The notes under the pieces are model-generated. The model was not told the origin of the DNA. It saw only the letters and a list, made by a program, of their open reading frames with translations, and ran no database searches. Below, one piece after another: positions 20,691-28,145 of a stretch of 28,521 bases of DNA. Made by a program: the position numbers and the translations under genes. The stretch comes from Bacillota bacterium (GTDB taxonomy: Bacteria; Bacillota; Clostridia; Oscillospirales; Ruminococcaceae): the NCBI GenBank assembly GCA_023412215.1, contig JAEYNX010000026.1, forward strand, positions 1 through 28,521, read 5' to 3'. Each line of letters opens with the position of its first letter. The first letter of the stretch is position 1.

Positions 20691-21278
20691 CTACTGCACC
20701 GCTCTGTTGCCCAGCGCCCTTTTGACGGTGGGGATGATCAGCAGCGCGAGCAGCCCGCCGATCAGGGCGGTGGCCAGCTGCGGGTAAGAGAACATCAGCG
20801 TCAGCGTCTCGGCCTGCTTGGGCTTCATCTCGGGGATAAGCTTCAGCAGCGCAGGCACGGCAAGCCACAGAAAGCCGGTTTTGGCGGCGGCGCCCACCAC
20901 GACGCCGAGGATGCCGAACAGCCCCAGCGGCTTTTGATTATTCTTCTCGGCAAGGGTGAAGAATATCCACACCACCAGCACGATCACCACGTTGCCCAGC
21001 GCCACGGCGGGGGTGATGATGGGCTGCGCCTGTATACCCAGGATGAGCGCCAGCACCGAGGAGAGCACCCCTACGGTAATCCCGCTCCACGCGCCGACGG
21101 TGGCGGCGGTAACGATCAGAACGAGGTTGACGAGCGAGCCGGTGATCAGCTGGGTAAGGCTCATCGGCCCCAGCACGGCGGCGCCCGCGGGGATAAGCTT
21201 GCCCGCGAACTGCGCCACCACCAGCAGCGCAAGCATTAAAGCGGTGCGTACGATCCATAAGGTACTTTTATGTGTCAT
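20691..21278 (-). CDS. ECF transporter S component (substrate unknown)
   Basis: The 195-residue product has the size and profile of an energy-coupling-factor S subunit: about six membrane helices, starting MTHKSTLWIVRTALMLALLVVAQFAG. The N-terminal pattern of small residues in helix 1 is where S components contact the EcfT coupling protein. It also has LGPMSLTQLITGSLVNLVLIV and a Pro-containing loop (AQPIITPAVALGN) typical of substrate-capturing loops. S components bind vitamins or other micronutrients and share an EcfA/A'/T module, which is not in this window. The ATG at 21278 has AAGGAGG about 8 bases upstream. The YfbR-like gene lies 87 bp upstream on the same strand, so co-transcription is possible. 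Confidence 0.82.
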   Translation of the reverse strand: MTHKSTLWIVRTALMLALLVVAQFAGKLIPAGAAVLGPMSLTQLITGSLVNLVLIVTAATVGAWSGITVGVLSSVLALILGIQAQPIITPAVALGNVVIVLVVWIFFTLAEKNNQKPLGLFGILGVVVGAAAKTGFLWLAVPALLKLIPEMKPKQAETLTLMFSYPQLATALIGGLLALLIIPTVKRALGNRAVQ

Positions 21279-21365
21279 GGTAAATCCTCCTTAAAGTTGT
21301 AAGACGTATCGATATAGCTTTAGGTTGCCTGAAGGGCAAAACCTGCCTTTTCCGTCTGCTTATTA

Positions 21366-21953
21366 CTACAGCTTATTCAGTTCATCCAGCGTGCAGACGT
21401 AGGCGGGGATGCATTCGGCTAAGAACACCTCCACCTCGGGCAGATGCATCGCTTCCAGCGCCCGTTGGGTGGCCTCCTTTGCCGAGCGAAACTCGGTGTT
21501 GCCCGCGCTCTCCTCCTCCATGCACTTGATGAGCGCCGAGAGCTTGTCGGCGGCCTTCACCAGCTCAAGGCAGACGGCGTCCTCCCCGTCGCTTAACAGC
21601 AGCGGCTCGTAGTCGGGCAGAAGGTCTTCCGGCAGCATCGCGAGCAGGCGCTCGGCGGCGGAGGCCTCCACCTTCTTGTACGCGCCCTTGATCTCGGGGT
21701 TAAGGTACTTCACGGGGGTGGGCAGGTCGCCCGTGATGATCTCGTGCGCGTCGTGGTAAAGCGCCAGCAGCGCCGCGCGCTCGGGGTTTACCTGCCCGCC
21801 AAAACGGCGGTTGCGCAAAAGCGCCAGCGCGTGGGCGATAATCGCCACATCCAGCGCGTGCTCGCTTAAGCTCTCGGGGCGGGTGTTGCGCATCAGCCCC
21901 CATCGGTTGATGTATTTCATGCGTGAAAGCATGGCGTAAAAGCCTGTCTGCAT
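21366..21953 (-). CDS. yfbR: YfbR-like 5'-deoxynucleotidase (HD superfamily)
   Basis: YfbR hydrolyses deoxyribonucleoside 5'-monophosphates. The 195-residue product closely follows the E. coli enzyme (199 residues). Arg17-Trp18, His32 (SLSEHALDVA), His67-Asp68 (LYHDAHEIITGD), Glu71, Asp76 and Asp136 (KAADKLSA) occupy the expected metal- and substrate-binding positions. The ATG at 21953 (MQTGFYAMLSRMKYINRW) has AAAGGGGTG about 7 bases upstream. A longer in-frame reading to 22013 lacks a site and is rejected. The upstream DNA is a repeat block, so its promoter must lie within or just next to it; I could not place one. Confidence 0.9.
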   Translation of the reverse strand: MQTGFYAMLSRMKYINRWGLMRNTRPESLSEHALDVAIIAHALALLRNRRFGGQVNPERAALLALYHDAHEIITGDLPTPVKYLNPEIKGAYKKVEASAAERLLAMLPEDLLPDYEPLLLSDGEDAVCLELVKAADKLSALIKCMEEESAGNTEFRSAKEATQRALEAMHLPEVEVFLAECIPAYVCTLDELNKL

Positions 21954-22157
21954 CCGGCGCACCCCTTTACCTGAATTTGAGTTGAAACCGGGGGAAATCC
22001 CTGTTTTATTCACGCCGTTTTATCACGGCGCGGGCGGCTTTCGCCGCCCGACTGGCACTAAAAATGGTGTTCTGTGCCTATAGTATAGCCCCTGGCGCGG
22101 AAATTGTCCATACTTAAATTATACAAAAACGGTATAATAAATATGTCCGCGTTTTTC

Positions 22158-22538
22158 GTAGGGGCGAACTGTGTTCGCCCGCGGTTGCTCCACCCGCCTG
22201 GCCATCGCGACCTCCTGCGGCCTAACCGCACGCCCGGATAGAATCCGCGGGAGACCACAGGTCTCCCCTACAACCCTAACCGCCCTGTTGCGGCATTGTA
22301 GGGGCCGACGACCTCGGCGGCCCGTGGTCACATACCGCGCCACGGGAATTCTGTAGGGAACGGCCACCGTGCCGTTCCGTGTGTCCGGATTTCACCGTGT
22401 TGGGGCTGGGTTTTCCCGCCCGTGGTCTTCGCGCACGCTGAGCAAAGGAAAATTTGTAGGAGGACGGCGACCTCGACGCCCCGTGGTTGTCCACCGCATT
22501 ACGTCAGCGGTGTAGGGGCGATTATCAATCGCCCGTGG
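22158..22538. repeat. Cluster of short palindromic units upstream of yfbR
   Basis: Units are at 22158-22184 (CGAACTGTGTTCG core), 22246-22271 (GAGACCACAGGTCTC, reverse orientation), 22298-22327 (GGCCGACGACCTCGGCGGCC), 22353-22379 (GGAACGGCCACCGTGCCGTTCC), 22399-22425 (a degraded unit), 22456-22486 (GACGGCGACCTCGACGCC) and 22512-22538 (CGATTATCAATCG, ending CCCGTGG). The stretch around 22239-22290 matches 27949-28005, so flanks as well as cores are repeated. A short GGCGAAAGCC-type hairpin lies just upstream near 22026-22048. No gene is visible in 21954-23255. Confidence 0.85.
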
Positions 22539-22581
22539 TTTACCTGCTGCGCCTTTGTTGTGATTACTGCTATGTTTTACA

Positions 22582-22602
22582 TTATCGCTTAGGCCGCGAC
22601 AA
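22582..22602. repeat. Solo terminal hairpin of the large element
   Basis: TTATCGCTTAGGCCGCGACA closes as TT(A/G)TCGC / GCGACAA. The left flank (from about 22536) matches the outer arm of copy 2's left side. The right flank (AATGTACAATTAATAAGA) matches the arm beyond copy 2's right end. The whole ~570 bp interior is missing, so only one terminal hairpin remains between two outer arms. Confidence 0.75.
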
Positions 22603-22648
22603 TGTACAATTAATAAGAGTGCAAATCATGAGGCATAGCGTATAGACT

Positions 22649-22833
22649 GCGGGGCGTCGAGGTCGCCGCCCTCTACAACGTGGCAACAGGGTGTATACAG
22701 GGTTGTAGGGGCGACCCTGGCGGTCGCACGCTCTGAATTGCAGACGGTTTGTAATATATGGGCAGGGGCAAGTCCTATCCCTACAACACGATTCCTCGCA
22801 CCCCTGTAGGGGGCGGTGTCCCCGACGCCCGTG
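22649..22833. repeat. Cluster of short palindromic units
   Basis: Units are at 22649-22677 (GGCGTCGAGGTCGCC core, reverse), 22705-22730 (GCGACCCTGGCGGTCGC), about 22759-22785 (degraded AGGGGCAAGTCC... unit) and 22806-22833 (GGCGGTGTCCCCGACGCC). They lie between the solo hairpin and a truncated element end. Confidence 0.78.
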
Positions 22834-22874
22834 ATTTTGTGCTGCACCTCAAATACGTTTTAATCAATTTCACC

Positions 22875-22930
22875 TTGTCGCTCAGACCGCGGCGGGCCCA
22901 TTCAGTTCTTGTTTAGGAAAAGGATGCAAA
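22875..22930 (+). repeat. Truncated left end of the large element
   Basis: TTGTCGCTCAGACCGCGGCG (from 22875) matches the left terminal hairpin with substitutions, followed by a degraded version of the first internal hairpin ending AAAAGGATGCAAAA. Similarity stops near 22930. The outer arm at about 22835-22874 matches those of copies 1 and 3. Confidence 0.72.
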
Positions 22931-22933
22931 ATG

Positions 22934-22975
22934 GCAGTATTTAATTTATTAATCGTGAATAAATACTGCTTTTTA
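22934..22975 (+). terminator. AT-rich terminator-like hairpin just before the yfhO promoter
   Basis: GCAGTATTTA (22934-22943) pairs with TAAATACTGC (22960-22969), then TTTTTATT. It would insulate the following promoter from upstream transcription. No plus-strand gene is seen upstream, so what it terminates is unclear. Confidence 0.55.
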
Positions 22976-23004
22976 TTGCCACTGTTTTTTTAAAGTGGTA
23001 TAAT
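22976..23004 (+). promoter_or_regulatory. Probable promoter of the yfhO-like gene
   Basis: TTGCCA (22976-22981) and TATAAT (22999-23004) have a 17-bp spacer. It would give a leader of about 245 nt before the start codon. Confidence 0.68.
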
Positions 23005-23009
23005 CTATC

Positions 23010-23255
23010 ACGAAAGCGAAACTCCGTTTTCGCAAGCCTTCCGCTGCCTGCCCCCCGAATGGCCCGATATTGCCGTTTATCGGCGTTTTTCAGGCTGTTT
23101 TAAAGGCAGACGGCAAGCAGCGCGGCTCCTCACCGTGTGTGGAGAGCCTGTTTGCGTTGTGCGGGGATACCCCGCCCCCTCCCTGCGCCTGCGGGCGACA
23201 CGGGTGATTTTAAAAATCCTTAGCCTTAACTCTTAAGGCGGAACGGATGTAGCGT
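23010..23255 (+). other. Long, GC-rich 5' leader of the yfhO-like gene
   Basis: No reading frame is convincing here. Short hairpins are visible: GCGAAA-actccg-TTTTCGC, GCCG-tttat-CGGC followed by GTTTTT (near 23072-23091, weakly attenuator-like), and GGGGATACCCCG near 23161-23174. I do not recognise a known riboswitch signature. Whether the leader regulates is not shown. Confidence 0.4.
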
Positions 23256-26200
23256 ATGATAAAAGCCAAGCTAAAAACAGACGAACGATACGGGCAAGCC
23301 TTCCTGCTCGGGCTGCTGGTGGCTGTCGCGATCTTTTTGCCCTTCGTCATCTACGACAGGGGTTATTTCTTCTTTTTCGGCGACTTTAACGTGCAGCAGA
23401 TCCCCTTTTACAAGTTGGCGCACGAGGCGGTGCGCTCCGGCGACATCTACTGGAACTGGTACACCGACCTCGGCGCGAACTTTATCGGCTCCTACAGCTT
23501 CTACCTGCTGGGCAGCCCCTACTTCTGGCTGACGCTCATCTTCCCCACCTCGTGGGTGCCCCACCTGATGGCGCCGCTATTATGCCTTAAGTTTGCGACC
23601 ATCTCGCTCACCGGCTACGCGTTTATCACGCGGTTTGTCAAAAACAAGGAGTATGCGCTCATCGGCGCCCTCCTTTATGCCTTCTCGGGCTTTTCGGTGT
23701 ACAACGTCTTCTTTAACCACTTCCACGAGGCAATCGCCTTCTTCCCGCTGCTGCTGGTCGCGCTGGAGGAGCATATGCAGAACGGCCGCCGCGGGTTCTT
23801 TGCCGCCGCCGTTTTTCTGTGCGCCATCTCCAACTACTTCTTCTTCGCGGGGCAGGTCGTATTCGTCATCCTCTACTTTATCATCCGCATCTCCACGCGC
23901 GGGTTTAAGTTTACGCTAAGCCGGTTTTTGACCCTCGCACTCGAGTCGGTGCTGGGCGTGGCGCTTGCCGCGTTTCTGCTGCTGCCCGCCGCGATGGCGG
24001 TGCTGCAGAACCCGAGGGTGGACGACTTCTTCACGGGCTGGAACGCCCTCTTCTACGGCAATGTTCAGCGCTACGGCGCTATCCTGCAAACCTTTTTCTT
24101 CCCGCCCGATCTGCCTTCCCGCCCCAACTTCTTCCCGGACGGCAACGTCAAGTGGGCCTCGGTGGCGGGCTGGCTGCCGCTCGTAGGCATGTGCGGCGTG
24201 GTGGCCTTCATGCAGCGCGGCAAGGGGCACTTTGTCAAGCGCATCCTCATCACCTCGCTGGTGTTCGCGCTCGTGCCCATCTTAAACAGCGCCTTCTTTG
24301 TATTTAACAGCAGCTACTATGCGCGCTGGTTTTACATGCCCATCCTGTTTCTCTCCCTCGCGAGCGTACTGGCGTTTGAGGACAGCGAGGCCGATATCCC
24401 AAGCGGCATCCGCTGGACAGGCTTTATCACCGTCGCCATCGCCCTCGCCATCGGGCTGATGCCCAAGAAGGAGGACGACAAATACACCTTCGGCCTCGAG
24501 GAATACCCCGACCGATTCTGGCTGTACGTGGGCGTCGCGCTCATATGCATATTGGTGATGTACTTTTTGTTTAAGGCGCTTAAGAACGATAAACGGCTGC
24601 CGCGCGTACTGCTGGTGAGCGTGTGCATCGTCTCCTTCGGCTACGGCGCGATGTTCATCGGCCTTGGCAAGTCGCACTCCTACTCGGACGATTACATCAT
24701 CAATACGGCGCTCGAGGCGCGCGATAACTTTAACCTGCCCGAGACCGAGAACCAGTTCTGGCGCGCGGATGTGTACGACGGCATGGACAATCAGGCGATG
24801 TTCTGGCACATGCCCAACATTCAGGCCTTCCACAGCATCGTGCCCGCCTCGGTGATGGAGTTCTACCCCGCCGTGGGGGTAGACCGGCAGGTGGCCTCCC
24901 GTCCCGAAACGGAGTATTACGCGCTGCGCCCGCTGCTCTCGGTGCGCTGGCTGTTTGTAAACGAGGACGGCGAACGCGACTTCGGCATGCCGGGCTACAC
25001 CTACTACGACACCCAGCACGGGTATGAAATCTACGAAAATGACAATTATATCCCTATGGGCTTCACCTACGACAGCTACGTGGACGAGGTGCAGTTTGAC
25101 GGCACCCCCACCGCCAAGCGCGGCAACCTGCTGGTGCACTCCATCTACCTCGACTGGGAGACCGCCGACCGCAACGCCGATATCCTCACCCACGCGGACG
25201 ACGCGGATGTCTCCACGCTCGACGAGGAACAGCTCGAGCGCGATAGCGCCGAGCGCCGCAAGGAAACCGCCTACTACTTCGCGCACGATAACTTCGGCTT
25301 TACCGCGGGCATCAACCTAAGCCGCGAGAATCTGGTGTTCTTCTCGGTGCCCTACGACTCGGGCTTTAAGGCCTATGTAAACGGGCAGCCTGCAAAGATC
25401 GAAAAGGCCAACGTCGGCTTTATGGCGGTGCGCGCCCCCGCGGGCAACAGCACCATCCGCTTTGAGTACTTTACCCCCGGGCTGTACGAGGGCATTTATG
25501 TGTCGCTCGGCGCGCTCGCGGTATTCCTCGTGTATATCGGCATCTGCCTGTACCTCTGGCGCAAGCGCCGTTTGGAGAACCCGCCGGCGGAGGAGACCCC
25601 CGAGCCGGACGAGCCCAAGCAGCTTTCGCTCTTTATCGACGACGAAATGCCTGCCCTTGCCATCGACCCGCCTGCGGAGGACGAGCCCGCCACCTTTACG
25701 GCGGACATCACCCCCAAGGCCGAGCCGAAGCCGAGGCAGCTGGGCGCGTACGTGTCGCGGCACAGCTTATCCAAGCCCCTGCCCGCCTCGGTGCAGGACA
25801 CCCTTCCCCCGGTAGTGGAAGCTGCGCAGGAGCTGGGTGTACCCGCCGTTCCAACGCAGGAGCAGCCCGCCGCCCCTTCCGTGCTGCCGCCGGTGACGCT
25901 GCCTGTTCAAAACACCGCTCCGGCGCAAAGTGCGCCTGCGCAAACTGCGCCGGAGCCCGCCGCGATACCTGCACCGCCGCCTAAAGCCGCAGTTCCCTTT
26001 GCGCCCAAAACGGCGTTTGTGCCCAGCTTTAACCCGAAGCCCGAGCGGCAGGAGGCAGTCATCCACGACCTGCCCCGCCCCGTGCCCCCGCCCGTACCGA
26101 AGATCGTGATGCGGCCGCGCACCGAAAGCGCGCCCCCGGTCGGCGCGCCCGAGCCGCCCAAGGCACCTAAGGCCGACACGGCGCCGGCGCCGCAGGGCGA

Positions 26201-26303
26201 CGCCACACCCCTGCAGCGCATTACCCCCGAGCAGTTCCGTTCGATGCTGTTCTCCGACGAGCGCTTCATCGTAGACCCCTCGAAGCCGGAAGAGAAGAAA
26301 TAA
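23256..26303 (+). CDS. yfhO: YfhO-family polytopic membrane protein (GT-C-type glycosyltransferase) with long Pro/Ala-rich tail
   Basis: The 1015-residue product has a first membrane helix (about 15-34) followed by the GT-C-style acidic motif FGDFNVQQIPFYKL (Asp43). A dozen or so further helices and a large extracytoplasmic region (about 470-740) follow. Near residue 764 the last helix ends (LYLWRKRR). Family members usually stop soon after. Here about 240 more residues follow on the cytoplasmic side, rich in Pro, Ala and Glu, ending in PLQRITPEQFRSMLFSDERFIVDP. In B. subtilis and Listeria, YfhO-type proteins transfer a sugar from a polyprenol-phosphate carrier to lipoteichoic acid, working with a CsbB-type enzyme. 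A CsbB-like gene is next on the same strand, which supports this role. The ribosome binding site is weak (AACGGATG region). Confidence 0.88.
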   Translation: MIKAKLKTDERYGQAFLLGLLVAVAIFLPFVIYDRGYFFFFGDFNVQQIPFYKLAHEAVRSGDIYWNWYTDLGANFIGSYSFYLLGSPYFWLTLIFPTSWVPHLMAPLLCLKFATISLTGYAFITRFVKNKEYALIGALLYAFSGFSVYNVFFNHFHEAIAFFPLLLVALEEHMQNGRRGFFAAAVFLCAISNYFFFAGQVVFVILYFIIRISTRGFKFTLSRFLTLALESVLGVALAAFLLLPAAMAVLQNPRVDDFFTGWNALFYGNVQRYGAILQTFFFPPDLPSRPNFFPDGNVKWASVAGWLPLVGMCGVVAFMQRGKGHFVKRILITSLVFALVPILNSAFFVFNSSYYARWFYMPILFLSLASVLAFEDSEADIPSGIRWTGFITVAIALAIGLMPKKEDDKYTFGLEEYPDRFWLYVGVALICILVMYFLFKALKNDKRLPRVLLVSVCIVSFGYGAMFIGLGKSHSYSDDYIINTALEARDNFNLPETENQFWRADVYDGMDNQAMFWHMPNIQAFHSIVPASVMEFYPAVGVDRQVASRPETEYYALRPLLSVRWLFVNEDGERDFGMPGYTYYDTQHGYEIYENDNYIPMGFTYDSYVDEVQFDGTPTAKRGNLLVHSIYLDWETADRNADILTHADDADVSTLDEEQLERDSAERRKETAYYFAHDNFGFTAGINLSRENLVFFSVPYDSGFKAYVNGQPAKIEKANVGFMAVRAPAGNSTIRFEYFTPGLYEGIYVSLGALAVFLVYIGICLYLWRKRRLENPPAEETPEPDEPKQLSLFIDDEMPALAIDPPAEDEPATFTADITPKAEPKPRQLGAYVSRHSLSKPLPASVQDTLPPVVEAAQELGVPAVPTQEQPAAPSVLPPVTLPVQNTAPAQSAPAQTAPEPAAIPAPPPKAAVPFAPKTAFVPSFNPKPERQEAVIHDLPRPVPPPVPKIVMRPRTESAPPVGAPEPPKAPKADTAPAPQGDATPLQRITPEQFRSMLFSDERFIVDPSKPEEKK

Positions 26304-26327
26304 GAACGAAGGCTACCCATTTAAATT

Positions 26328-26702
26328 GTAGGGAACGGTCTTGACCGTTCCGCCCGAATAGGCAGGTATCCCGTAAAATTTGCATTGAATACCTGCGGTT
26401 CATCACGATGAACCCTTAGGGTATGACTGGCTACAGGATGTATCTTGAACGGGCGGGAGACCCCGTCTCTGCACCGTGAAATCCGGCTCTGTTTTGACGA
26501 CATGGTGGTTATCCCTATGGTGCTAAACGGGGCGTTGTAGGGGCGAACTGTGTTCGCCCGCGGGTTGCCCCACACCCACGGCGATTGTGCAGCGGGACGT
26601 TCTGCCGCCCGCCTCTCCATCGCACCTCCCGTAGCCTAACCGCACATTGCGTGAAATCTGCGGGCGAACGCCGTTCGCAGGCGAACCATGTTCGCCCCTA
26701 CA
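26328..26702. repeat. Cluster of short palindromic units between the two glycosylation genes
   Basis: Units are at 26328-26355 (GGAACGGTCTTGACCGTTCC core), about 26451-26477 (degraded GGGCGGGAGACCCCG unit), 26537-26563 (CGAACTGTGTTCG) and 26659-26701 (a double unit: CGAACGCCGTTCG then GGCGAACCATGTTCGCC, ending CCCCTAC). They fill the 445 bp between the YfhO-like and glycosyltransferase genes. An AT-rich patch at 26702-26735 with a GGAGG site leads into the next gene. Confidence 0.82.
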
Positions 26703-26748
26703 TAGGTATATTTGATACTTAAAATTTATATGGAGGAATTCTTGATCC

Positions 26749-27690
26749 ATGACTACGCTATATATCGTTGTTCCCTGCTATAACGAGGAGGAGGTACTGC
26801 CCGAATCGCACAAGCGCTTTTTGGAGAAGCTCAGCACGCTGATTGCGGGGGGCCGTATATCAGACGACAGCCGCATCCTGTTCGTCAACGACGGCAGCAA
26901 GGACAACACCTGGGGCCTGATCGAGCAGTACCACGCGCAGGACAAGCATATCTGCGGGCTCAAGCTCTCGCGCAACCGCGGGCACCAGAACGCGCTGCTG
27001 GCAGGCTTAATGACCGCCAAGGAACACGCCGACTGCGTGGTCTCGCTGGACGCCGACCTGCAGGACGACATAGGCGCCGTGGATGAGATGCTCACGAAGT
27101 TTGAAGAGGGCTGTGACGTGGTGTACGGGGTGCGCAGTAGCCGCGCGAAGGACACCTTCTTTAAGCGCACCACGGCGGTAGGCTTTTATAAATTCATGAA
27201 GGCGCTGGGCGCCAACGTGCTGGAAAACCACGCGGACTACCGCCTGATGAGCAAGCGCGCGCTCGACGCGCTGGCGGAGTTTTCGGAGGTAAACCTCTTT
27301 TTGCGCGGCATGGTGCCGCTGGTGGGCTATAAATTCTCCACCGTTACCTACGTGCGCGAGGAGCGGTTCGCGGGCGAGTCGAAATACCCGCTTAAAAAGA
27401 TGCTTTCGTTTGCCTTTGACGGTATCACCTCCTTCAGCGTAAAGCCCTTGACCATCATCACCTCGGTAGGGTTTATCATCTTTGTGGTGAGTATCCTCGC
27501 CGCCATCTACGGGCTGGTCTCCTTCCTGCTCGGGCGCGCGGTGAGCGGCTGGACCTCCACCATCGTTTCGCTGTGGTTCTTGGGCGGCGTGCAGCTCATC
27601 TGCCTTGGCGTAGTGGGGCAGTATATCGGCAAGATCTACAACGAGGTAAAGCGCCGCCCGCGGTATATCATCGAGCAGTATCTCGATTAA
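26749..27690 (+). CDS. csbB: Family 2 glycosyltransferase, CsbB/GtrB type (polyprenyl-phosphate sugar synthase)
   Basis: The 313-residue product has an N-terminal GT-A domain: YIVVPCYNEEEVL (5-17), FVNDGSKDNTW (45-55), the metal-binding DAD in SLDADLQDD (99-107), DYRLMSKRALDAL (163-175) and FAGESKYPLKKM (207-218). Two C-terminal membrane helices follow (about 235-260 and 270-293), then a basic end. This is the GtrB/CsbB/DPM1-like layout; such enzymes load a sugar from UDP or another nucleotide onto undecaprenyl phosphate on the cytoplasmic face. A YfhO-type transferase would then use the flipped lipid-linked sugar outside. A GtcA/GtrA-type flippase, the usual third partner, is not in the window. 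GGAGG lies 12 bases before the ATG, somewhat far. The gene is closed by a terminator. Confidence 0.92.
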   Translation: MTTLYIVVPCYNEEEVLPESHKRFLEKLSTLIAGGRISDDSRILFVNDGSKDNTWGLIEQYHAQDKHICGLKLSRNRGHQNALLAGLMTAKEHADCVVSLDADLQDDIGAVDEMLTKFEEGCDVVYGVRSSRAKDTFFKRTTAVGFYKFMKALGANVLENHADYRLMSKRALDALAEFSEVNLFLRGMVPLVGYKFSTVTYVREERFAGESKYPLKKMLSFAFDGITSFSVKPLTIITSVGFIIFVVSILAAIYGLVSFLLGRAVSGWTSTIVSLWFLGGVQLICLGVVGQYIGKIYNEVKRRPRYIIEQYLD

Positions 27691-27713
27691 GGCGCACAGC
27701 GGTTAAATTACAG

Positions 27714-27744
27714 GCGGCACGGGGGCGAACCCCGTGCCGCTTTT
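27714..27744 (+). terminator. Rho-independent terminator after the glycosyltransferase
   Basis: GCGGCACGGGG (27714-27724) pairs with CCCCGTGCCGC (27730-27740) around GCGAA, followed by TTTTGGTTTG. Confidence 0.9.
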
Positions 27745-27808
27745 GGTTTGCGGGGGCAGACGTTAATTTGCGCCGGTGGGCTTACCGTGCGCTGCAACAG
27801 AGAAAATT

Positions 27809-28090
27809 GTAGGGGACGGCGTCCCCGACGCCCCGTCGATTAACCTACCGCGCCGATTGTGTAGGGAACGGTCTTGACCGTTCCGCCAATAACACGACCT
27901 CCTGTAGGGGTGCACATTGTGCTTTCGCGGTCTGTCCCAAGGCCTGAATAGAATCCGCGGGAGACCAAAGGTCTCCCCTACAACCCTAACCGCCCTGTTG
28001 TCCTGTTGTAGGGGGCGGCGTCCTCGACGCCCCCTGGTTGATTTACCTATCCACAGGTAGGATGTAGGGGCGATTATCAATCGCCCATGG
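27809..28090. repeat. Cluster of short palindromic units before element copy 3
   Basis: Units are at 27809-27837 (GACGGCGTCCCCGACGCC core), 27861-27887 (GGAACGGTCTTGACCGTTCC), 27904-27930 (GGGTGCACATTGTGC), 27957-27981 (GAGACCAAAGGTCTC, reverse), 28008-28036 (GGCGGCGTCCTCGACGCC) and 28064-28090 (CGATTATCAATCG). The region 27949-28005 repeats 22239-22290 including inter-unit sequence. No gene is visible from 27745 to the end of the window. Confidence 0.85.
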
Positions 28091-28145
28091 TTGCCCTGAT
28101 GATTGTTTGCTGTACCTCAAGATAACATTCTTATTGATTTCACAT

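Noticed and set aside
19335..22833. CRISPR array
   Set aside because: The short units are not regularly spaced, differ in core sequence, occur in both orientations, and have no cas genes nearby.
23010..23255. Known riboswitch in the yfhO leader
   Set aside because: I checked by eye for common riboswitch signatures (cobalamin, c-di-GMP, c-di-AMP, TPP, SAM type) and saw none; a covariance-model search would be decisive.
24282..25286. 334-codon minus-strand reading frame opposite the yfhO-like gene
   Set aside because: His/Val/Arg-rich composition and no family features; it mirrors codon bias of the real gene on the plus strand.
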